Assembly: GCA_037975125.1 (NCBI GenBank)
Contig: CM075853.1
Location: 24,749,399-24,813,398 of the forward strand
Origin: Latrodectus hesperus
Taxonomy: Eukaryota; Arthropoda; Arachnida; Araneae; Theridiidae
Length of the DNA: 64,000 nucleotides
Reading direction: 5' to 3'
Below, one piece after another: positions 28,901-36,745 of the stretch. The position numbers and the translations under genes are program-made. The notes under the pieces were generated by a model. That model was not told where the DNA came from. It worked only from the letters and a program-made list of their open reading frames with translations, and did no database searches. How positions within the stretch are numbered: the stretch's first letter is position 1; each line of letters opens with the position of its first letter.

Positions 28901-31900
28901 TCCACTTTCTATGTATAAAACTGCTTTCTTAAAAATTGATAGCTGAATTATCAATGCTATAATCTTCTGTTTGATGCTTTGTGAACCTCCCAACTTAATT
29001 ATAAATATTTGTAAGGATTCAAAATAAATTGTAAGATTTAGATTCCTGTAAAATTAATCTTTATGACCAAAAAATGACTGAATTAATTATTTTAAAAAAC
29101 AAGTGATTATTTTTAAAAATATTAAAAAAATATGAAAATGCTCAATTTTGCCAACGTTTGTATTTTATGTCAAAATATATACTATTATACAATAATAATA
29201 TAATTTAAATTTGTTTTAATTTTGTGCGTGAAGAAAACATCAGTATTTTTTCAACTACAAATATTATATTTATTTCATTAGATTAAATTTTCTTTAAAAA
29301 TTAATAATCTTAATTTATACTTTTGTTATTTAAATAAATCAGGGAAATCATCTCTCAACTTATTAGTCATCTATAAGAAAAATAAAATTTCTTAGCTCTC
29401 ACAATTTTTTAATACATAAAAGTAAATGTATTCTATTTTTACCTTTTTAATAAAGTTAATTGCTATGTGTAATTTTTGAGCAGTTGAATTTTATTAAATA
29501 TAATTTAATTTCATAATGTTCCATCATCTAATGTAAATTATGTTTACATGCATATGTATATATTTGCATTTTTTTAAAATATTTTTTTTAATTTTTACTA
29601 GCTGAACAAAATGTTTTCCTTTGCAAATTTTCTGTATTGTCTGATGTTCTTGAAGGAACTGTTTTTCCATCATACATTGAAACAGTTAATATACTTCGAG
29701 AAGTTGTTTTAGCTGAGACCAAGGCTTCTGAATTGCAGGCTTATATCACATGCAGTCCTATACTATCTAAAAACTTACAGGTAAATTTTATTTAATATAT
29801 TAAACTTATAATGTCCATTGTATTTTAATATTAAATAGTAATAAATTTTATTTTGTATACAAATATTATATATTGTAATAAAGTAAAATTAATACGAATA
29901 AAGGCTTTTTAAAATTTCAATAAATTTAAAAATTTATTTCTAAAGAAAAGAGGAAAATGTTTACCATTATTAAATGCTTATCTTATATTTGTTAGGATTT
30001 ATTCTTTATTAATGCCTTTCTTACTTTATAAATCTGCCTATATAATGCCTTTTTTATTTTATATATCTGCCTATATAATGTCTTGTTTACTTTATTAATG
30101 CTTTTTTTACTTTATATATCTGCATTCACTCAGTCATAAAAACACCCGTACCTGCTTTAAAAAATCATACATATTTTTGCAATATAATTGTTTCTTAGAT
30201 GTATAATTTTCATTTAAAAAAGTTTAAATTTCAGAAGCATTCATCTCTAACTAAATTTAAGTATGAAAAAATATTTTTATAAGGAATTCAAAATAGTTTT
30301 AAGTGTCCCTTATTTATGTACATTGATATTTAGTGAAGTTCAATTTACTTGTACGCTTGTGAAATTAAATTGATTAATCTTTATTTAAAACTGACCTAAA
30401 ATATTACAATTCAAAGCTTTTGTTTTGAGTTTAAGAAATTAACTCAATATTAAATTTTAAAATATTTAAATAGTAAACAATGTCATTAAAAGTTTTTATC
30501 AATAATGAATTATACTGATTTTTTTAGAATATTTCCATATTTATATTTTTGGTCAAATTTGATATTTTACTCTATATATTTTATATTATAATAAAAATTT
30601 TATTTGTAAGTGTATATCTAATTTATTTTTGTGATTTATGATAAATTTTCATATAAAATATTCAATGGAACTTTATTTAAAAAAAGGCGTGAATCAAGTG
30701 AATTATTGGTTTCAATGAACATATTACAAATTTTTAAATTATGGAATACTCAATTTTATTGTAAAATGTTATTATTTCTTGAAAAAAACTAATAACTGAA
30801 TCATATTTTTTTTCAAACAAAATTACAATTAGTTTTAACATAAGTGCTAAATTACAAATTTTCTTTTTTGCTTTGCCTGATTTATTTTTTAAATTAATTT
30901 GAATCTCATTCCTTTACTGTCCACTTTGTGTGAAGATATCTGTGTAATTATTTTTACATTTTTATAGAACATTATCCTTCTAATCTAACAGAATAATCTG
31001 TATTATCCTAAACTGAGTTTTGATTGTTTATAGTTCAATATCAAAAATTGGCTTTTTCCTTGAAGTAAAATTTTTCCATGATGGATTTTTACATTTACCT
31101 TCTATTCAAAATTTATTTTAAAGTATGTATGAAAATAAGTAAAAGTCTATTTCATTGTAAACAAAACAAATATTTCTGTATGAAGTTAATAATATATTGA
31201 TGAAATATAGTTTATATACACATTCTTTTAAATTTCTAAATAATGTAATTTAATAACCTAATTCCTAAATAAAATGTGTGTAAGTTATGATATTAAGAAA
31301 CCAATCCAAAATCGCTCCAACTTTAACTCAAGAGTGATTTCAAACCAGAATAGAATAATATAGATATAATAGAAAAGAAAAAAAAACATTGAAATTGTTT
31401 TTGCTAACAATGTATTCAAAATTTCATTTTAAACTGGAACAATTCTTTAAAAGGAATCCAAATTTTTTAAAAGCATATTATAAGCATGCAAACATTTAAA
31501 AATACACAGGGCATTATGAGAAAAAATTTTTTTAACTTGAGTTAGTAGTTAATATTGAAGCTAAAGATTCAATGTTGCTCTGATAATAGATTAATTGTTC
31601 ACTAATTATTGAGTGAACAGTTACTCTATTATTAGGGCAAATTAAAATATTAAACAGATTACTTATTTTACAAATATATATACATACTAAAACAAAAATC
31701 AATGACTGGTTATTTTATGAAAAAAAAACCAATTTACATGTAATTTTGTAATAAAAATTATTTGACATTTTCATTTATCATTTACCTTTAATTTATCTTA
31801 ATTTTTATAAAAGTTTAAAGTTGAAATATTCAACTTAATCATTTATTATTACTCTATCACTTTTAATTAATTTGAACTTTAATTTGTATTAATATTGTTG

Positions 31901-34900
31901 TTTTAGTATTATATTCTTTTTTATAATTTTACACTATGTTAAATTATTTTAAATTAATTTTATTTTGATTAATCACCAGATCTTACAAATTCAGAGCTCC
32001 ATATAATGATATTCCTTTTAAATTTCTCTAAATAACTGAAATGAATGTTTAGAAATTTCTGGTTAAAAATTAAAATATGAAATTCAAAATTATTCAGCTG
32101 ATTTTCCACATTTGTTCTTATAAAGGTTCAACTATTATTATTGTAATATATAAATCCAATTTTTTCCATACTTTATTAAAAAATAAAATACTTTTTTTAA
32201 ATAGCATCATTTGCTTATTGTAAATTTTATTCAAAAATAAATTAAAGTATTAATAGTATGTTTTATACTATTTTTATTTGTGTATGCATCTATTTTGGGA
32301 CCCCTCTCTTAAGATTTTTTCGTTGAAAGGAGAGTTAGACAAGGGGATGCCCTCTCATGCCTTTTATTTAAAATTGCTCTGGAAAGAGTCATCAGGAAAT
32401 CTGGTGTCAATACCAGGGGCAGTACCTTAGAAAAAATCGATTCAGGTGTTGGTATTTGCAGATGACATCGCACTGGTGGCCACAAAATAATTAATACTTT
32501 ATAGAAGCTTTTGAAGCTATTGAAAGGGAGGTCAGCCTAACAGGGCTTATTATTAATCAAGACAAAACTAAATATTTCCATGTAACTAGAACCCAATATA
32601 CCGAAACACATCTTCTCATTGGGGATTGTAAATGTGAAACAGTTGCTGAATTTATTTATCTCGGCTCAATGTTTAATAAACATAATTGCATTCCCCCAAA
32701 GTTAAGAAAATGCTTTGCTGCAGCTAAAAAATCCTTTTTTGGACTAGAACATTTATTGAAAACTAACTTTTTATTACGAAAAACAAAGTTAGTGGTCTAT
32801 AAGATGCTTATCCGTCATGTTTTGACCTATGCTTCGGAGACCTGGACTTTCACAGTAAAAGAGGAGAGGCTGTTGGGCCTGTTTGAGCACAGAGTTTTAA
32901 GAAGTATCTTCAGGGGTACAAAAGAAAATGGTGTTTGGCGCAGAAGATAAAACACAAAAATCTACCAACTGTACAAGGATCCAGGTATTGTATATCATAT
33001 CAAAAATAGGCCGCCTTAACTGGATTGTGCATGTTATCAGAATGAAGGACTATAAAACCTGTGAGGAAATTTTCTTAGCAAACCCATCAGTACAAGAAGA
33101 AGAGGAAGATCCAAGCTGAGATGGGTGAATGCAGTCGAGGAAGACTGTAGGGTCCATGGGAATAGAAATTGGAAGAGTTTGGCTGCCAACAGAGGTGGCT
33201 GAAAGAAACTTGTTCAGAAGGCCTTGGCCCATCCTATCTGGCGTGCCATGATTGATGCATCTATTTTACATGTTTTGTTAATTAAGGTAACATTTTCTCC
33301 ACAAAACATGTAAAATAGATATATACACAAATTAGGATGGTATAAACATGTAACCATTGTTTCATCGTTAAATTAATGTTAGGAACAGCTTATATGTAAC
33401 ATACAATATTAAAAAATCGTAAAAATTATGATAAGATTAAATAATATAGATACTATATTAAATAAGATAAAATTATGAAATGTTTGATAAAAATGATTCT
33501 GTAACTTTTTTAAATTTCACTTTTCATGATCCCTTAAAGAATTGTTAGCATTGAAGAAATACCTAAGATTAATTCTCAGATATAATAATTAGATTTTTTC
33601 AATATATTATATCAATCTATGAAGATACTTTTACTTCAGTGGATTATAGGTCAATCGAAAATAGATGAAAGGTCAGATTTTTTATTTCTTTGGAAATATT
33701 AGATAAAAAATTTCTAATTCAAAACTTTTTTCGAATTGAAACAATATTTATCAATCATGATTGTAAAATTGCAAGTAAAAGCAACTTTATTGGAAAAGCT
33801 GTGTTGGCAATTATTTTTTATGATCAAAAGTAAAAAACAATTAAAAACATTTAATACAAGAATTGTAACAATTTATTAGCCAACAGAAACCGTAAATATT
33901 TAAAACACTTTGTAGTTATTGAACATTTTAAACTAAATTTGGATATTAAATAATAAAATTTATGAGCTTTAGAGCTTTCACCTTTATTTTGTTTTGGCTA
34001 TGGTTATGAAATATGATTATTGAAGAAATTAAGTATGGTTACTAAAATATATCCCCCCTTTTTTAATAATCATTTACATACTTTTATAAAAATGTAAGAA
34101 AATTTTAATTTTATTTAAAAACAGAATAATTACATTAGTTATTTCTTGTTATTGAATATTTATTGAATATCTTTTACTATGTATGTTTCGATTTGTAATA
34201 CTGAAATATCACAAATAATCTATTTTATTATTATTTATAGAAAATAAATGCAGATAATTCTGGTTTGGCTGAATTTTTCCAAATTCCACATGTATTCATT
34301 AATGAAACACCTCAACATACTGTGAAAGAAATAGTAACTTTAAAAGGAAATATTGAAGATTTAGGAAAAGGTTTGCAATTTTTTTTTTAAATTTTAAAGC
34401 CATAATAAACTTTGTATGAACTTTTGTAATTTGTAAAAAAAAAGAAAGGAAATTTATAATTGTTTTTATTGTATTCTAACTTTACATTAATTTTATATAA
34501 AGAAATTAATATAGCTAAGTAATAACCTACATAATACTTTTTATATTGTAAAATTATCGGTGAAGATCACCCACTTAAAATTTCATTATTTTAATCTACA
34601 GTTATTTGAAATTTGTATTATTTTCAAATTTATCTATTTTTTTAAACAGGAGGATTAAAAAAATAGATAAATTTGAAGGATTTTTCTGTTATTTCTTTTG
34701 TTTTGCATTTTCAAGATAATTCTATTTTTGTTTGATAAATGTGATATAAACTAAATTTAGTGAATATATTTTGAATTTCCTTATTTTAGCTCTAGTTTTT
34801 ATAACTCTTGTTGACCTAATGTTTAGTGTTAAACATTCTTATATTAAAGCAAGGTAAAAAATAAAGTGTTTTAGTAATGTTTTGTTTTAAATGTAGCTAA

Positions 34901-35072
34901 TATTCTGTTGCTTCTACATTTTTTAGATGGAGAATATACCATTGTGTTAACAGAAAGCCCTTTTCATAAGTGCCCAAGATGTCGCCTAAATAAAGCAGAA
35001 AAACAATCCACATTATGTTCCCGCTGTGATAATGTTGTAAATAATTATAAATTTAAACAAATTACTGTGTAA
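438..35072 (+). CDS. IARS2: Mitochondrial isoleucyl-tRNA synthetase, 3' part of gene (14 exons; 5' end outside window)
   Basis: The product charges mitochondrial tRNA-Ile with isoleucine in the matrix and should hydrolyse mischarged tRNA through its CP1 editing domain. Fourteen exons (listed separately) join with matching phases at every junction, all GT-AG apart from doubt at the first acceptor, and encode about 652 residues from 479. Visible family landmarks, in order, are the editing-domain stretch [15 protein letters not shown] (exon 1), SYPYDWR (exon 2), [16 protein letters not shown] (exon 3), DIWLDSG (exon 5), [16 protein letters not shown] (exon 6), the class I signature KMSKSEGN (exon 7), DVLRWW (exon 8), and a C-terminal CPRC plus CSRC zinc-type pair (exon 14). 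The animal enzyme is about 1,000 residues, so roughly the first 350, with the HIGH motif, lie before base 1. The mitochondrial assignment rests on overall similarity to animal IARS2 and is strong. Introns are long and full of mobile-element debris; exons are open. Confidence 0.95.
1730..1771. repeat. (TA)n microsatellite
   Basis: Uninterrupted alternating TA, about 42 bases. Confidence 0.95.
2349..2401. repeat. Perfect palindrome, 25-bp arms, 3-bp spacer
   Basis: Arms 2349-2373 and 2377-2401 are exact reverse complements around the spacer AGT. The right arm ends exactly where the SINE at 2402 begins and includes that SINE's 5' target-site duplication. Confidence 0.95.
2402..2621 (+). mobile_element. 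tRNA-derived SINE, with 11-bp target-site duplication
   Basis: The first 60 bases look like a tRNA gene: an A-box-like CATAGTGGTAGCAT and a B-box-like GGTTTGATTCT. The imperfect 11-mer ACAGAAGCTTG/ACAGAAGTTTG flanks the element at 2391-2401 and 2622-2632. The 3' end is A-rich (TATAAAAA). This SINE differs in sequence from the one at 23,940. Confidence 0.75.
3287..3523 (+). CDS. IARS2: IARS2 exon 2
   Basis: Phase 0 at both ends (79 codons). It starts PCIVNAEG and contains [16 protein letters not shown] and [14 protein letters not shown], both typical of class Ia IleRS. Acceptor TCATAG, donor GTAAGT. Confidence 0.96.
3524..5895 (+). other. IARS2 intron 2
   Basis: About 2.4 kb of AT-rich sequence between GTAAGT and TTATAG. 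I recognise no exon, element or long repeat in it. Confidence 0.8.
5896..6056 (+). CDS. IARS2: IARS2 exon 3
   Basis: Phase 0 in, phase 2 out (161 nt). It encodes a stretch ending [20 protein letters not shown], the conserved WCISRQRxWGxPIP block of IleRS. Donor GTAAGA at 6057. Confidence 0.97.
6057..7053 (+). other. IARS2 intron 3
   Basis: About 1 kb, AT-rich, GT to CAG. Nothing recognisable inside. Confidence 0.8.
7054..7156 (+). CDS. IARS2: IARS2 exon 4
   Basis: 103 nt, completing the split AG-A arginine codon and ending phase 0 at KNQ before GTAAAT. The encoded [16 protein letters not shown] matches the conserved block between the WGVPIP and DIWLDSG motifs of the family. Confidence 0.95.
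7157..9378 (+). other. IARS2 intron 4
   Basis: About 2.2 kb. AT-rich apart from a 5'-truncated LINE insertion at 8708-9149, which stands out by higher GC and an open reading frame. Ends TTGTAG. Confidence 0.8.
8696..9161 (+). mobile_element. 5'-truncated non-LTR retrotransposon, with 12-bp target-site duplication
   Basis: Body 8708-9149 lies between two exact copies of ATTTCACAAAGC (8696-8707 and 9150-9161), preceded at the 3' end by an oligo-A run at 9142-9150. The body keeps an open frame to TGA at 9140-9142 encoding the extreme C-terminus of a LINE ORF2, with [19 protein letters not shown] followed by a zinc-ribbon-like CPFC, then H and C ([11 protein letters not shown]). That arrangement is typical of the region after the RT and RNase H domains in arthropod LINEs. 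The 442-bp body is a classic 5'-truncated insertion by target-primed reverse transcription. The open frame and exact duplication suggest it is recent. Confidence 0.88.
9379..9469 (+). CDS. IARS2: IARS2 exon 5
   Basis: 91 nt, phase 0 in, phase 1 out. It encodes [20 protein letters not shown], with the IleRS DIWFDSG-type motif. Acceptor TTGTAG, donor GTTAGT. Confidence 0.96.
10815..12660 (-). pseudogene. R1/Jockey-type LINE relic (ORF1 tail and endonuclease), minus strand
   Basis: On the minus strand, broken frames read as a gag-like ORF1 tail (a KKL..LPRV block near 12,050) followed by an endonuclease/exonuclease/phosphatase domain. The clearest motif is PGIDCNAHH then V, a stop and GST, at about 11,370-11,396, matching the GCDANAHH..WGS active-site motif of R1-clade endonucleases. 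It is followed by [17 protein letters not shown] and [11 protein letters not shown], which match the next conserved blocks. Stops and shifts are frequent, so it is dead. No reverse transcriptase is seen downstream (towards 10,815), which is unusual because LINEs usually lose the 5' end. The element family beyond R1/Jockey-like is uncertain. Confidence 0.7.
11831..11861. repeat. Perfect palindrome, 15-bp arms, 1-bp spacer
   Basis: GAAGTCTGATAAAAA is followed after a single A by its exact reverse complement. It lies inside the LINE relic. Confidence 0.93.
12918..13023 (+). CDS. IARS2: IARS2 exon 6
   Basis: 106 nt, phase 1 in, phase 2 out. It encodes [20 protein letters not shown], the conserved block upstream of KMSKS. 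Donor GTAATA. Confidence 0.97.
13024..14023 (+). other. IARS2 intron 6
   Basis: 1 kb of AT-rich sequence, GT to TAG. Nothing recognisable. Confidence 0.8.
14024..14126 (+). CDS. IARS2: IARS2 exon 7 (KMSKS motif)
   Basis: 103 nt, ending phase 0. It encodes [20 protein letters not shown] followed by VVSP. KMSKS is the class I synthetase loop that stabilises the transition state of amino-acid activation; all five residues are intact. Donor GTATTG. Confidence 0.98.
14127..15272 (+). other. IARS2 intron 7, with an internal direct duplication
   Basis: AT-rich. Segments 14,674-14,768 and about 14,971-15,066 are diverged direct repeats of one another, sharing an AATGAATCAATATTTTAT core and an AATAAAGTCATTAACAA-like end. 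No exon seen. Confidence 0.75.
15273..15398 (+). CDS. IARS2: IARS2 exon 8
   Basis: 126 nt, phase 0 both ends. It encodes [20 protein letters not shown], matching the conserved [11 protein letters not shown] stretch after KMSKS. Acceptor TAACAG, donor GTAACA. Confidence 0.97.
15601..15646. repeat. (TA)n microsatellite
   Basis: Uninterrupted TA repeat, about 46 bases, in intron 8. Confidence 0.95.
16320..17350 (+). pseudogene. Mariner transposase relic
   Basis: From an ATG at 16,320 the sequence reads [20 protein letters not shown], the N-terminal helix-turn-helix of mariner transposases, then degenerates with stops and shifts. Later pieces include DKWCF-like remains of the TKDNKW block (first catalytic Asp region, near 16,780), [16 protein letters not shown] (near 16,920), [12 protein letters not shown] (second Asp, near 17,070) and [18 protein letters not shown] (near 17,160). 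The third catalytic position, normally the Asp of SPDLAPCD, reads Val (SSVLTHCD). No terminal inverted repeats were identified. It is clearly dead and old. Confidence 0.82.
20216..20341 (+). CDS. IARS2: IARS2 exon 9
   Basis: 126 nt, phase 0 both ends. It encodes [15 protein letters not shown] then [15 protein letters not shown], matching the start of the anticodon-binding domain (IRNTLRFLLGN and DxYML in relatives). Acceptor CCTTAG, donor GTAAGA. Confidence 0.96.
20990..22720 (-). pseudogene. hAT-superfamily transposase relic (GTF2IRD2/ZBED5-like), minus strand
   Basis: Minus-strand broken frames fit the GTF2IRD2/FAM200/ZBED5-like hAT family in the right order. Near 22,700 is [20 protein letters not shown] (BED-type N-terminus). 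At 21,837-21,622 is a run with [20 protein letters not shown], matching the RWLS.G..L.RF motif. At 21,415-21,188 is [19 protein letters not shown], and near 21,090-21,040 is [16 protein letters not shown], the C-terminal dimerisation motif. Stops separate these pieces. Terminal repeats were not found. Its age and lack of an intact frame make it a fossil. Confidence 0.75.
23927..24129 (+). mobile_element. tRNA-derived SINE with 13-bp target-site duplication
   Basis: Body 23,940-24,116 (177 bp) lies between exact copies of CTTTATTTATGAA. The head carries an A box (TGGCAGCCGAATGG) and a consensus B box (GGGTTCGAATCCC). The tail has GTGATTCGGAATCCACTTTA and ends in a CAAACAAACCAAAC-type run. The same family occurs at 36,567-36,736, with a relic at 51,880-52,025. 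Confidence 0.88.
24824..24930 (+). CDS. IARS2: IARS2 exon 10
   Basis: 107 nt, phase 0 in, phase 2 out. It encodes [14 protein letters not shown] across the junction, matching the family's ELSNFYFSIIKDRLYC block. Donor GTAAAT. Confidence 0.96.
25357..25447. repeat. (TA)n microsatellite
   Basis: About 90 bases of near-perfect TA repeat in intron 10. Confidence 0.95.
25831..25929. repeat. (TA)n microsatellite, interrupted
   Basis: TA repeat broken by CCATATATCC-like units at its start and one TT slip. Confidence 0.92.
27065..27213 (+). CDS. IARS2: IARS2 exon 11
   Basis: 149 nt, phase 2 in, phase 1 out. It encodes RLYCES then [15 protein letters not shown], matching the anticodon-binding domain's DRLYCE and FAPILPHLAEEV blocks. 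Acceptor TTTCAG, donor GTATGA. Confidence 0.97.
27214..29601 (+). other. IARS2 intron 11
   Basis: About 2.4 kb, AT-rich, GT to CTAG. I recognise nothing in it. Confidence 0.8.
29602..29780 (+). CDS. IARS2: IARS2 exon 12
   Basis: 179 nt, phase 1 in, phase 0 out. It encodes [20 protein letters not shown], the late anticodon-binding/linker helices. The sequence is less conserved, but the splice sites (ACTAG, GTAAAT) and phases fit. Confidence 0.92.
29998..30124. repeat. Short tandem repeat, about 2-3 degenerate units
   Basis: The phrases TTTATTAATGC and ATATCTGCCTATATAATG recur two or three times in alternation. Confidence 0.7.
31575..31640. repeat. Imperfect hairpin, 29-bp arms, 8-bp loop
   Basis: Arms 31,575-31,603 and 31,612-31,640 match at 25 of 29 positions. 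Three of the four differences would still allow G-U pairing in a plus-strand transcript. Confidence 0.85.
32284..33267 (+). mobile_element. 5'-truncated LINE (RTE-like reverse transcriptase end), with 13-bp target-site duplication
   Basis: The 958-bp body (32,297-33,254) lies between exact copies of ATGCATCTATTTT (32,284-32,296 and 33,255-33,267). It begins inside the RT domain: [13 protein letters not shown] near 32,330, then a FADDIAL catalytic box near 32,460-32,478. It continues with [15 protein letters not shown] and [14 protein letters not shown] (32,669-32,950 frame), then [20 protein letters not shown] (32,928-33,119 frame). Several frameshifts and stops interrupt it. The C-terminal GHVxRM-type signature is characteristic of RTE/CR1-like LINEs; RTE is my best guess. 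Confidence 0.88.
33259..33320. repeat. Perfect 20-bp inverted repeat, 22-bp spacer, at LINE 3' junction
   Basis: 33,259-33,278 and 33,301-33,320 are exact reverse complements. The left arm overlaps the LINE's 3' target-site duplication and the flanking host sequence. Confidence 0.93.
34241..34370 (+). CDS. IARS2: IARS2 exon 13
   Basis: 130 nt, phase 0 in, phase 1 out. It encodes a variable C-terminal segment with [13 protein letters not shown] and [10 protein letters not shown]. The donor is the weaker GTTTGC. Placement rests on phase and position between exons 12 and 14. Confidence 0.9.
34371..34926 (+). other. IARS2 intron 13
   Basis: 556 bases, AT-rich, with a perfect 23-bp hairpin at 34,623-34,677. 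Confidence 0.85.
34623..34677. repeat. Perfect hairpin, 23-bp arms, 9-bp loop
   Basis: Arms 34,623-34,645 and 34,655-34,677 are exact reverse complements around ACAGGAGGA. Confidence 0.95.
34927..35072 (+). CDS. IARS2: IARS2 exon 14 (terminal; zinc motif and stop)
   Basis: 146 nt, phase 1 in, ending with TAA at 35,070-35,072. It encodes SPFHKCPRC and [10 protein letters not shown]. The two CxxC pairs, 17 residues apart, form the C-terminal zinc-binding motif seen in animal mitochondrial and bacterial IleRS. Acceptor TTTTAG. Confidence 0.96.
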
Positions 35073-35077
35073 ATAAA
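35072..35077 (+). terminator. Poly(A) signal AATAAA overlapping the IARS2 stop
   Basis: AATAAA starts on the last base of the stop codon, implying a very short 3' UTR of a few tens of bases if it is used. Other weaker signals may lie downstream. Confidence 0.6.
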
Positions 35078-36557
35078 TGTATTTAATTTTAAATGATGAA
35101 TCTTGCTTTCTGTTCTAACCTAAAATGAAGTATATTTTGAGATTTTTTTTAAATTTCTTTAATATTATTTTATGTATTTGAAAGCTATATCCATTTTTTA
35201 TGTATCAATGCATTTAGTGCATCATGCATATGTATAAACATGTTTCTGCTAAAGTACAGAAATATGTTATTCTGTGGATTGTCTAGGTAATCCTCAGATT
35301 AAATGGGAATACCTAGTAAAGTATTGAAAACTATTGTTCTTGTCTTGTGACAGCTAAGCTGGCATAATGCGGGTGCACTGCTTCACTTTTCCAATGAATC
35401 ATATGAAAATTGTTAGAAAATTATTATTACAATGTTTCTGTGCATTTAAGTTAACTTCTATATTTTTTATTAAAATAATCAGATTAATACAATATCTAAC
35501 AGTTAATAAATTAACTAAAGTGATTAATATTAATAAATCGACTAAACTAAAATGATAAATTAATAAATAATTAAATAATAATAAATAATTAAATAAAATC
35601 GAAACTAAAATGATTAATAAATCGACTAAAAACTGTCAGAAAATGAATAAAATCTTATGACAATAGAAATATTTACATGATGTTTTGATATCAGTCTCAG
35701 TTCTGTGCTTTAACGAGAATGAATCAGTTGATCTGCAAAATAAATGAATAATATACATATTAATGGTTTTGGAGTTTTAGCAATGACATATATGTGTGTG
35801 TGCGTGTGTGTGTGTGTGTTACATTTATTATTTATAGACATATAATGCTTGATTACATTAGGATTTATTTAATTCATCATAATAATAATTATTAAAAATT
35901 CAGTCATAGATCACTACAATCATATTAACACCACATGTATTAAATTAAAATTATTTAAAATTAGATTTGTCTTTAATCATTATAGAGGGAAAATCTATGT
36001 TAATGTATTTTTATGCATTTTGCTTATAGCAGCAAAATAAATAGTCTATAATTTTTAGATTATATTCAAATTATTTGAGTTTTCTCTATAATCATAACTA
36101 AAATTATAGTATATTTAATTATTTCCATGCTCTAAGAGTGAAAATAGTTTAAAATTAGGATTGATTGATGATTTTTTAGGACTGTAAACTTTGAAGTGTT
36201 GTTTTTCTTGTGTAATATGTTAACATACTTTCTAATAAAACGATTGATATTTTCAGTGAACTTGGCATGAACTATTTATTATTGCAACGATTATTTTGTT
36301 CTTTAAACTTGTCTTAACTGTCTATATAGTATAGTAATTATTATATGGGTGTTTTTTATCCTATAAGTGTGTCTACTTTTGATACTTAAAAGATAGAATA
36401 ACGTTAAGATTCCATCTTTAAGTGATTGCAATAGAATTAAAAATTATTGTTCAGAGATTTAGCACTTAAAATAATTGGTTAAAAGTTTCAATACTAAATA
36501 TTTTATTAAACCACAGTCACAAAATACTTGATCACCGTCTAATATCCCAATCTCTGC
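35078..36557. other. AT-rich intergenic stretch
   Basis: No gene or element recognised. It has short local duplications near 35,515-35,640 (ATTAATAAATCGACTAAA-like phrases) and a (TG)n run near 35,799-35,820. Confidence 0.7.
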
Positions 36558-36745
36558 ATCTTATAGAGCTGAGATGGCATCTGAATGGTTAGCCCGCTTG
36601 TTTTGGGTTCAATAACTTGTGGGTTTTAATCCCTTCTTGGGTATGGATGTTTATAGTTGTTCGGAATCCACTTTAAACAGTAGATCCCGGTCCTCGTGTG
36701 CAAAAAAGACCTTTGAGTGACCAACAAACCAACTATATCTTATAG
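36558..36745 (+). mobile_element. tRNA-derived SINE, same family as at 23,940, with 9-bp duplication
   Basis: Body about 36,567-36,736 between copies of ATCTTATAG. It shares the head (GCATCTGAATGGTTAGC), a mutated B box (GGGTTTTAATCCC) and the tail TTCGGAATCCACTTTAAAC with the 23,940 copy, but is more diverged. Confidence 0.85.

Larger units (their letters stand above)
29781..34240 (+). other. IARS2 intron 12
   Basis: About 4.5 kb, GT to TATAG. It contains a short tandem repeat near 29,998-30,124 (units with TTTATATATCTGCCTATATAA-like sequence), a hairpin at 31,575-31,640, and an RTE-like LINE insertion (32,297-33,254) with a palindrome at its 3' junction. The remainder is AT-rich. Confidence 0.8.
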
